From the NCBI GenBank assembly GCA_002774085.1, contig PEZH01000047.1, positions 1-7,776 of the forward strand: 7,776 nucleotides of DNA, read 5' to 3'. The notes below the pieces were generated by a model. It was not told the origin of the DNA and searched no databases. It saw only the letters and a program-made list of their open reading frames with translations. Position numbers and translations under genes: made by a program. Source of the stretch: Candidatus Shapirobacteria bacterium CG09_land_8_20_14_0_10_38_17. Its GTDB lineage: Bacteria > Patescibacteriota > Microgenomatia > 0-14-0-10-38-17. Of the stretch, positions 1 through 4,647 are shown one piece after another (the first letter of the stretch is position 1; each line of letters opens with the position of its first letter).

Positions 1-22
1 AAATCAGGATCATCTTAAGAAG

Positions 23-43
23 ATTCTGAATTAAATTCAGAAT
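23..43. repeat. Perfect inverted repeat (9 bp arms) upstream of murG
   Basis: The arms ATTCTGAAT (23-31) and ATTCAGAAT (35-43) are perfect reverse complements around a 3-base loop. The right arm runs into GAC, so the minus strand reads GTCATTCTGAAT. The core GTCATTCTG recurs at 3155-3163 and 7596-7604. No T-run follows on either strand, so this looks like a dispersed intergenic repeat rather than a terminator. Confidence 0.7.
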
Positions 44-52
44 GACGGTTAG

Positions 53-100
53 CAATGTAACAATGTAACAATTTAACAATGTAGCAATGTAACAATGTTT
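53..100 (+). repeat. Octamer tandem array, six units
   Basis: Six consecutive 8-bp units match CAATGTAA, starting at 53, 61, 69, 77, 85 and 93. Units 1, 2 and 5 are exact; the others differ at one or two bases (CAATTTAA, CAATGTAG, CAATGTTT). The same family lies in the opposite orientation at 3069-3100, with degenerate copies at the ileS end (7571-7588). The unit carries a TAA, so this strand is closed to translation in the frames that read it. No function is evident. Confidence 0.85.
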
Positions 101-121
101 CTTTCTTTTTGTTTTTTTATT

Positions 122-142
122 TTTAACTTTTAACTTTCAACT
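122..142 (-). repeat. Heptamer tandem array abutting the murG start
   Basis: Three 7-bp units on the plus strand are TTTAACT (122-128), TTTAACT (129-135) and TTCAACT (136-142). On the minus strand they read AGTTRAA, the same family as the AGTTCAA array inside ileS at 7232-7266. The array ends two bases before the murG ATG, so it makes up the whole region where a ribosome binding site should be, and no Shine-Dalgarno sequence is present. Confidence 0.75.
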
Positions 143-144
143 AT

Positions 145-1248
145 ATGAAACGTATTATCATCACCGGTGCTCATCTTACTCCCGCGTTGGCGATAATCTC
201 AGAACTTAAAGAAAGGGGAAATTGGCAAATATATTATTTAGGGAGGAAGTACACCTTAGAAGGAGATAAAACCCCATCGGCAGAATCACAAGTTCTCCCT
301 CAAGTGGGGATAAAATTTATTCCTATTCCCGCCGGTAGATTGCAACGAAAGTTTACTCGTTGGACAATACCCTCTTTAATACGCATTCCCTTGGGTGTCA
401 TCCACTCTTTTTGGCATCTTTTAAAAATACGACCCGATTTGGTTTGCTCTTTCGGCGGCTATGTTTCGGTACCAATCGTTTTTGCCGCCTGGCTATTGGG
501 CATCCCCTCGCTAACCCACGAACAAACCGTGGTCGTAGGATTAGCCAACAAAATTAACGCCTTATTTGCCAACAAAGTGGCCATCTCTTTTTCGGATAGC
601 GCTCAATTCTTTCCTAAAAAAAAGGTAATCTTAACCGGCAATCCTCTCCGTCAAGAAATTTTTAAGATAGGAAAACCACTGTTTTCTCTCCCTAAAAACA
701 GAAAAACTATCTATATCACCGGCGGTAGCCAAGGCGCTTCAGTTATCAATCAGGCTGTTTTAGAAGCCTTACCCGAACTGATTAAGAATTACAACATTAT
801 TCACCAATGCGGCAACAAAGAATTCCCCAAAATCGCTCGAAAAAGAAAAAGCTTACCTGTAAAATGGCAGCAATATTACTTTTTAACCGGATATGTTGAC
901 CCCAAAGATATTGGTTGGGTTTTTAAAAATGCTCACTTAGTTATTTCCCGTGGAGGTGCCAATACAATCTTAGAATTAGCCGCCTTGGGAAAACCAGCAA
1001 TTATTATTCCCATCCCTTGGGCTACTCACAACGAACAAATGAAGAATGCTAAATTTTTAAGTGACAAGGGATTAGCAGAAATCCTTGGGCAAAGTAAATT
1101 AAACGGCCAAACCCTGACTCAGAAAATTCAGAAAATGAACGCTCATCTTAATAATTACCAAAAGGCAGGAGAAAAAATAAAAAAAGAAATTAATAGGCAA
1201 TCCAGTCAATCATTAGTTAATGCTCTTTATGATTTACTCCCTTCATAA
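145..1248 (+). CDS. murG: MurG, UDP-GlcNAc:lipid I GlcNAc transferase
   Basis: MurG transfers GlcNAc from UDP-GlcNAc to lipid I, giving lipid II at the cytoplasmic face of the membrane. The 367-residue length is normal for this GT-B family. The N-terminal acceptor domain has FGGYVS (103-108), HEQ (125-127), GLANK and GNPLR (165-169). The C-terminal donor domain has the GGSQGA loop (193-198), SRGGANT with E277 (268-277), and HNEQ (295-298), which match the UDP-GlcNAc contacts known in E. coli MurG. The first glycine loop is reduced: where most homologues have GGTGGH..PA, this protein has TGAHLTPA (7-14), keeping the His. The start lies directly after a repeat array with no Shine-Dalgarno, and the sequence from residue 3 on fits the family N-terminus. 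The 3' end overlaps the ftsQ-like gene, suggesting one transcript. Identity is secure; activity with the shortened loop is inferred. Confidence 0.95.
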   Translation: MKRIIITGAHLTPALAIISELKERGNWQIYYLGRKYTLEGDKTPSAESQVLPQVGIKFIPIPAGRLQRKFTRWTIPSLIRIPLGVIHSFWHLLKIRPDLVCSFGGYVSVPIVFAAWLLGIPSLTHEQTVVVGLANKINALFANKVAISFSDSAQFFPKKKVILTGNPLRQEIFKIGKPLFSLPKNRKTIYITGGSQGASVINQAVLEALPELIKNYNIIHQCGNKEFPKIARKRKSLPVKWQQYYFLTGYVDPKDIGWVFKNAHLVISRGGANTILELAALGKPAIIIPIPWATHNEQMKNAKFLSDKGLAEILGQSKLNGQTLTQKIQKMNAHLNNYQKAGEKIKKEINRQSSQSLVNALYDLLPS

Positions 1249-1615
1249 AAGAAATAACATTAAAAGGTGGTTGCTGATAGGAATTATTATCTTGGGAATA
1301 TTTTGGTTTTATTTACTTTTTAATCAGGTAATAAAAACCTACCGACCCAAAAATGTTCTCACCCAAACAACGACTATTGATTTCTCCAAAGAAATTCTTG
1401 AACAAAAACATAATATTAAAATCAATAATATTGAAGAACAACCAAATATGATAAGATTAATTTTAAGTAATCACATCGTCGTCCTTTTGGCCAAGAGCAA
1501 AAACATAGAAAAACAAATAGAGGCTTTACAACTAATCATCAATCAAGATAAAATGAATGACAAGCAGGCAAAAACAATTGATCTGCGCTTTAAAAATCCC
1601 ATTGTTAGTTATTAA
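1220..1615 (+). CDS. ftsQ: Short FtsQ/DivIB-like division protein
   Basis: This is a 131-residue single-pass membrane protein in the slot that ftsQ holds in dcw clusters, directly before ftsA. A short positive N-terminus (KRNNIKR, 10-16) precedes one hydrophobic helix (about 17-36), giving a predicted cytoplasm-in, C-terminus-out topology. The end resembles the FtsQ C-terminus: a strand-like VVLL, a helix KNIEKQIEALQLII (94-107), then IDLRFKNPIV (120-129). FtsQ is usually 230-290 residues with a POTRA domain after the helix; only about 95 residues follow here, so the POTRA and much of the beta domain appear to be missing. The reading frame is clean with no sign of a frameshift. The start could be ATG 1220 or ATG 1229; both lie inside the murG end, neither has a Shine-Dalgarno, and coupling to murG translation is plausible. 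The assignment rests on position, topology and the C-terminal motif. Confidence 0.65.
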   Translation: MLFMIYSLHKRNNIKRWLLIGIIILGIFWFYLLFNQVIKTYRPKNVLTQTTTIDFSKEILEQKHNIKINNIEEQPNMIRLILSNHIVVLLAKSKNIEKQIEALQLIINQDKMNDKQAKTIDLRFKNPIVSY

Positions 1616-1642
1616 AAATGCTACGTAACAATCAGAGGCGAA

Positions 1643-1662
1643 CCTGCCCTTTTGGCGGGGAG
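1643..1662 (+). promoter_or_regulatory. ftsA ribosome binding site next to a GC hairpin
   Basis: GGGGAG at 1657-1662 lies seven bases before the ftsA ATG and is the only convincing Shine-Dalgarno among the five genes. CCTGCC (1643-1648) can pair with GGCGGG (1654-1659) across the CTTTT loop, with one T-G wobble. That would hide the 5' half of the site. The hairpin resembles the GC-rich intergenic elements elsewhere in the window, so regulation by it is only a possibility. Confidence 0.55.
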
Positions 1663-1669
1663 CTAAAAT

Positions 1670-2920
1670 ATGAATAGAAATAAAACCATCGCCGCCTTGG
1701 ATATTGGTTCCTCCAAAATTGCCACCCTTATCGCCCAGGTAAGCGAGGAAGGTAATATCAATATTATCGGTTCTTCATCTCTACCTTCTCGGGGAATTAA
1801 AAGGGGGCAAATTATCGATATTGAAGAGGCGACAGAGGCAATTATTGCTTCCGCTGAGGCGGCCGAACGAATGGCGGGATACAACTTAGGCCACATTTTT
1901 GTTTCTGTTGGCGGAACGCACATTATCTCCCAAAATTCTCGAGGAGTAGTTGCTGTGGCTAATTCAGGCAATGAAATTGTGGAGAATGATATCCATCGCG
2001 TTTTAGAAGCAGCCCAGGCCATTTCCCTGCCCGCTTTACGAGAAATTCTCCATGTTATCTCCCGTCTTTATACCGTTGACTCTCAAGAAGGAATTGCCGA
2101 CCCTATCGGCATGAGTGGCATTCGCTTGGAAGTGGAAACTCATATTATTACCGCCTCCTCCACCGCCATTCATAATTTACAAAAATGCGTCAATGAAGTA
2201 GGTGCCAATATTGACGGCATTGTTTTTGACGCCTTAGCCAGTGCTAATGCTGTTCTTACTCCTACAGAAAAAGAATTGGGTGTTACCCTTATTGATATTG
2301 GCGGAGGAACCACATCGATAATAATCTTCAACGAAGGTTCACCTATTTTTTCTTTAGTCCTTCCTATGGGCGCCCAAAATATTACCAACGATTTGGCTAT
2401 CGGCCTCCGTCTTTCAATAGAAGAAGCCGAAAAACTTAAGTTAGCTCTTAATCAAAAAACAGAAGACCTAAAAGAAATTGATTTTAAAAAATTAGGGATT
2501 GAAAATAAAGATCAAAAAATAACCAAAAAAATGGTTGTTGAGGAAATTATCAAACCCCGGTTAGAAGAACTTTTTGGTATGATCAGCGATGAAATCCGCC
2601 GCAACGATTTTTCCGATATCGCTCCGGCAGGGGTAGTTTTAACCGGAGGAGGGGCACAAACAATTAGTGCCGTCGAAACCTGCCGACGGGTAATGGCTTT
2701 GCCGGTCAGAATCGGCATCCCTAAAGGAGTCACCGGCCTTGTTGACGATATCCTCAGTCCAGAATTCGCTACTACTATTGGACTTATTCTTTGGGAAAAA
2801 CAAGATACTCTAAAAGAACAAAGTTTTAGTTTTGACAAGGTTAAAAAAAGATTACCCAATCTGCCAATAAGGAGCACCTTAGAAAAAACAATAAAATTTA
2901 TTAAATCTTTTTTGCCGTAG
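1670..2920 (+). CDS. ftsA: FtsA, actin-like membrane tether of the Z ring
   Basis: FtsA is an actin-family ATP-binding protein that anchors FtsZ filaments to the membrane and recruits later division proteins. At 416 residues it has normal length. Visible parts in order: the phosphate-1 loop LDIGSSKI (10-17); subdomain 1C (about 85-165), characteristic of FtsA in place of actin 1B; the phosphate-2 loop LIDIGGGTTS (207-216); the adenosine loop VLTGGGAQ (323-330); a charged linker (about 380-400); and a final amphipathic helix LEKTIKFIKSFLP (404-416), the expected membrane-targeting sequence. The N-terminus fits the family and has a Shine-Dalgarno seven bases upstream. It follows the ftsQ-like gene after 54 bp, as in a dcw operon, but is separated from ftsZ by 448 bp. 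All key motifs are intact and the identification is firm. Confidence 0.97.
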   Translation: MNRNKTIAALDIGSSKIATLIAQVSEEGNINIIGSSSLPSRGIKRGQIIDIEEATEAIIASAEAAERMAGYNLGHIFVSVGGTHIISQNSRGVVAVANSGNEIVENDIHRVLEAAQAISLPALREILHVISRLYTVDSQEGIADPIGMSGIRLEVETHIITASSTAIHNLQKCVNEVGANIDGIVFDALASANAVLTPTEKELGVTLIDIGGGTTSIIIFNEGSPIFSLVLPMGAQNITNDLAIGLRLSIEEAEKLKLALNQKTEDLKEIDFKKLGIENKDQKITKKMVVEEIIKPRLEELFGMISDEIRRNDFSDIAPAGVVLTGGGAQTISAVETCRRVMALPVRIGIPKGVTGLVDDILSPEFATTIGLILWEKQDTLKEQSFSFDKVKKRLPNLPIRSTLEKTIKFIKSFLP

Positions 2921-2938
2921 AAATGTATTTGGTATAGT
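2912..2938 (+). promoter_or_regulatory. Possible extended -10 promoter at the ftsA end
   Basis: TATAGT at 2933-2938 is preceded by TGG (2930-2932), giving an extended -10 form, and TTGCCG at 2912-2917 lies 15 bases upstream as a weak -35. A transcript from about 2945 would run through the hairpin-rich spacer into ftsZ with a leader of over 400 bases. A second TATAGT at 2940-2945 overlaps the expected start. Sequence match only, in an A/T-rich setting. Confidence 0.3.
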
Positions 2939-2967
2939 GTATAGTGAAAAACAGGTTAAAAATTAAA

Positions 2968-2983
2968 TCCGCCGGCTGGCGGA
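2968..2983. repeat. GC hairpin element TCCGCC-GGCT-GGCGGA
   Basis: Six-bp arms around a 4-base loop. It is the exact reverse complement of the element found twice at the right end (7670-7685 and 7736-7751), so three copies of one 16-bp REP-like sequence occur in this window, two in one orientation and one in the other. Confidence 0.8.
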
Positions 2984-2997
2984 CAAAGTTATCCACC

Positions 2998-3024
2998 TAA
3001 TGTCCCGCCATCGGCGGGACATTA
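2998..3024. repeat. Perfect 12 bp hairpin, GTCCCGCC/GGCGGGAC type
   Basis: TAATGTCCCGCC (2998-3009) and GGCGGGACATTA (3013-3024) pair perfectly around ATC. No T-run follows on either strand. A related TCCCGC/GCGGGA hairpin is at 3182-3197. It is probably a REP-like element; if transcribed it would fold strongly. Confidence 0.8.
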
Positions 3025-3031
3025 TGGCGGA

Positions 3032-3059
3032 CCCGCCTCAATGCGAAGCTTTGGGTGGG
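3032..3059. repeat. Imperfect GC hairpin containing GCGAAGC
   Basis: CCCGCC-T-CAA at 3032-3041 can pair with TTGGGTGGG (3051-3059) with one bulge and a G-T wobble, around a loop containing GCGAAGC. It immediately follows the 2998-3024 hairpin and competes with it through GGCGG at 3026-3030. Confidence 0.5.
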
Positions 3060-3068
3060 AAAATAAAG

Positions 3069-3100
3069 AACATTGTTGAATTGTTATATTGTTACATTGC
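3069..3100 (-). repeat. Octamer array, inverted copy
   Basis: Four 8-bp units on the plus strand (AACATTGT, TGAATTGT, TATATTGT, TACATTGC) are, on the minus strand, the same family as the array at 53-100. The following CTAA and, further on, CCGTCATT match the minus-strand order at 57-38, so the two places share a composite arrangement and not only the octamer. Confidence 0.75.
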
Positions 3101-3117
3101 TAAAATCATCGCCGTCA

Positions 3118-3150
3118 TTAGCCTCGCAAGGTGACTCCTTGCGAGGCTAA
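3118..3150. repeat. Perfect 14 bp hairpin with TGACT loop
   Basis: TTAGCCTCGCAAGG (3118-3131) and CCTTGCGAGGCTAA (3137-3150) are exact reverse complements. It is the longest perfect stem in the spacer. It lies between two GTCATT sequences (3114-3119 and 3155-3160). There is no T-run after either arm, so a standard intrinsic terminator is not supported. Confidence 0.8.
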
Positions 3151-3154
3151 ACCT

Positions 3155-3197
3155 GTCATTCTGACCCCGCCCATGGTGGGATCCCGCTGTGGCGGGA
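3155..3197. repeat. GTCATTCTG core with GC hairpin module
   Basis: GTCATTCTG (3155-3163) is followed by CCCGCC/GGTGGG around CAT, then by TCCCGC (3182-3187) and GCGGGA (3192-3197) around TGTG. The GTCATTCTG core is shared with the leader before murG and the region after ileS. Confidence 0.65.
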
Positions 3198-3238
3198 CAA
3201 ATTCGAATAACTAAACATAAAGAATCAAATCCTAAACA

Positions 3239-3339
3239 ATTAGTATTTAGAATTTAGTGCTTAGAAATTATTTGGAACTTACCCGCCTGCAACGCATATG
3301 CGTAGCATTTCGGGCAGGGATATTAGTATTTAGGATTTA
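3239..3339. repeat. 18 bp direct repeats flanking a GC-rich palindromic block
   Basis: ATTAGTATTTAG-A-ATTTA (3239-3256) recurs with one change as ATTAGTATTTAG-G-ATTTA (3322-3339). Between them lies a GC-rich block with CCTGC (3286-3290), a perfect 12 bp palindrome ACGCATATGCGT (3292-3303) and GCAGG (3314-3318). In addition, AAATCCTAAA (3227-3236) is the exact inverse of TTTAGGATTT (3329-3338). The layout suggests a GC-rich element set within an A/T repeat. Confidence 0.65.
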
Positions 3340-3368
3340 AATCATTAGTCATTAATTAGAAATTTTTC

Positions 3369-4505
3369 ATGACTTTTATTAAACCAGATTCCGGTCGTTT
3401 TGCTCAAATTAAAGTTTTAGGTATTGGTGGTGGTGGTGGCAACTGTATTAATACAATGGTAGAAACAGAAAAAATCAAGGGGGTTGATTTTGTTGCCATC
3501 AATACCGACGCCCAAGCTCTTTTAAACAATAAAGCTCCTGCTAAACTACAAATTGGCAAAAAGCTCACCAAGGGATTGGGAGCGGGAGGCAATTCCCAAG
3601 TAGGGCAAAAAGCGGCTGAAGAATCGCGAGAAGAAATTAAAAGATTGATTACCGGATCTGATATGGTGTTTTTAACTGGGGGCGAAGGGGGAGGAACTTG
3701 TACGGGAGCGGCGCCGATAATTGCCGAGATTGCCAAAGAATTAGGAATATTAACCGTAGCCGTCATTACCAAACCTTTCAATTTTGAAGGACACCGCCGC
3801 GCCGCCGCCGCCGCCGAGGGAATCGATAAACTTAGAGAAAAAGTTGATACCCTAATTACTATCCCTAATCAAAAGCTCTTAGACACCGTTGACAAAAAGG
3901 TAACTCTTATTGAGGCCTTTCGCTTAGTTGACTCTGTTTTAATTTCCGGCGTTCAGGGCATTGCCGATTTAATCACTAAACCGGGATTAATTAATTTAGA
4001 TTTTGCCGATGTCAAAATGATTATGAAAAATGCCGGGAACACTTTAATGGGAATAGGGAAGGCTTCTGGCGAAAATCGCGCCGCCAAAGCGGCCCATTTA
4101 GCCACCGCCTCACCATTATTAGAAACTTCAATTGAGGGCGCCAAAGGAATTTTGTTCAATATTACCGGTAGTAAAGACCTAACAATGAAAGAAATAGAAG
4201 AAGCGGCCGAAGCTATTTTTTCTCAAGCCGATCCTGATGCTAATATTATTTTTGGCGCTGCTATTGATGAAAGCTTGAACAACGAAATAAAAATTACCTT
4301 AATTGCCGCCGGTTTTGATGAAAAAAGACGTTTAACTAAAATTGCCAAAGCAACCAGCGAAACATCTCAAGGAATTATTAAAAAAATGCCCGATGAATTT
4401 GAAGAAGAAAAGTCTATAATTAAAGAAATTCCCCCTGAAGATTTAGGAGAAGAATACGAAGTACCCACTTTCCTTCGCCAAGGAAAGAAAAAGCTCATCA
4501 ATTAA
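3369..4505 (+). CDS. ftsZ: FtsZ, tubulin-like division GTPase
   Basis: FtsZ polymerises with GTP into the cytokinetic ring. At 378 residues it has normal length. The T1 loop is GIGGGGGNC (18-26), the T3 region is GLGAGGN (69-75), and the T4 tubulin signature is GGGTCTG (107-113), where nearly all FtsZ have GGGTGTG. The preceding residue is E106 where E. coli has Met. The catalytic T7 loop NLDFADV (209-215) keeps D211 and D214, which match E. coli D209 and D212. KPFNFEG (135-141) is conserved. After a short acidic linker (about 340-362), YEVPTFLRQGKKK (363-375) is the C-terminal peptide that binds FtsA. The only two cysteines, C26 and C111, sit in T1 and T4. The start gives the usual short N-terminus but has no Shine-Dalgarno. 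The gene stands apart from ftsA, so it may have its own transcription signal. Confidence 0.97.
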   Translation: MTFIKPDSGRFAQIKVLGIGGGGGNCINTMVETEKIKGVDFVAINTDAQALLNNKAPAKLQIGKKLTKGLGAGGNSQVGQKAAEESREEIKRLITGSDMVFLTGGEGGGTCTGAAPIIAEIAKELGILTVAVITKPFNFEGHRRAAAAAEGIDKLREKVDTLITIPNQKLLDTVDKKVTLIEAFRLVDSVLISGVQGIADLITKPGLINLDFADVKMIMKNAGNTLMGIGKASGENRAAKAAHLATASPLLETSIEGAKGILFNITGSKDLTMKEIEEAAEAIFSQADPDANIIFGAAIDESLNNEIKITLIAAGFDEKRRLTKIAKATSETSQGIIKKMPDEFEEEKSIIKEIPPEDLGEEYEVPTFLRQGKKKLIN

Positions 4506-4523
4506 TCCTTTCTCCTAATTTTT

Positions 4524-4555
4524 TTTACTAACATGCTTTATAGCATGTTAGTAAA
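4524..4555. terminator. Strong hairpin after ftsZ, atypical terminator
   Basis: A perfect 14 bp stem (4524-4537 with 4542-4555) closed by TTAT begins 18 bases after the ftsZ stop. Placement and strength suit a transcript end, but the T-run (4519-4526) precedes the stem and A-rich sequence follows, the reverse of a standard intrinsic terminator on either strand. It may instead stabilise the ftsZ mRNA 3' end or mark a Rho-type stop. Confidence 0.4.
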
Positions 4556-4590
4556 TATCAAAATAAATAATATAGATCTGAAATAAATTT

Positions 4591-4616
4591 AGGCAAGCAA
4601 GCGCTTCTCCTTGCCT
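4591..4616. repeat. 7 bp inverted repeat upstream of ileS
   Basis: AGGCAAG (4591-4597) and CTTGCCT (4610-4616) pair around a 12-base loop containing the palindrome AAGCGCTT. The right arm overlaps the suggested -35 of ileS. It could be an operator or a weak terminator; the spacer is too short for a T-box leader, and none of its conserved parts are visible. Confidence 0.4.
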
Positions 4617-4639
4617 TAAAACCTACTTTTTAGTATCAT
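4611..4639 (+). promoter_or_regulatory. Probable ileS promoter, leaderless start
   Basis: TTGCCT (4611-4616) and TATCAT (4634-4639) are separated by exactly 17 bases, matching the -35 and -10 consensus at 4 and 5 of 6 positions. Transcription would begin about 7-9 bases after the -10, at or next to the ileS ATG (4648). The transcript would then have almost no leader, consistent with the lack of a usable Shine-Dalgarno (an AGGG at 4642-4645 is only two bases from the ATG). Confidence 0.5.
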
Positions 4640-4647
4640 ATAGGGCA

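Larger units (their letters stand above)
2921..3368. other. Gene-free, repeat-packed ftsA-ftsZ spacer
   Basis: This 448 bp stretch has no credible coding region and no tRNA or other RNA gene that I can recognise. It holds, in order: a possible promoter at its left edge; GC hairpins at 2968-2983, 2998-3024 and 3032-3059; an inverted octamer array (3069-3100); a 14 bp hairpin (3118-3150); a GTCATTCTG-linked GC module (3155-3197); and two A/T-rich direct repeats (3239-3256, 3322-3339) around a GC-rich block with a 12 bp palindrome. No clear Shine-Dalgarno precedes ftsZ. The gap is unusual because ftsA and ftsZ are normally close together. Confidence 0.8.

Noticed and set aside
53..142. Short tandem units upstream of murG as a CRISPR array
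   Set aside because: Units are 7-8 bp and directly adjacent, with no unique spacers and no cas genes.
1663..2877. Long minus-strand open frames opposite ftsA
   Set aside because: They mirror the codon pattern of ftsA, lack ribosome sites, and their translations resemble no family I know; the plus-strand FtsA is unambiguous.
2989..2997. TTATCCACC, one base from the DnaA box consensus TTATCCACA
   Set aside because: A single copy with no cluster of boxes, no A/T-rich unwinding block and no dnaA or dnaN nearby; not evidence for an origin.
2921..3368. A structured non-coding RNA in the ftsA-ftsZ spacer
   Set aside because: The hairpins are separate, recur elsewhere as repeat elements and match no RNA family that I recognise; kept only as a hypothesis about the leader.
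3404..3781. Minus-strand open frame opposite ftsZ
   Set aside because: Low-complexity Pro/Ser/Ala translation opposite the glycine-rich FtsZ loops; a shadow of the real gene.
4506..4647. T-box riboswitch before ileS
   Set aside because: The spacer is only 142 bp, with no specifier stem, T-box sequence or antiterminator visible, and the first half is occupied by the ftsZ hairpin.
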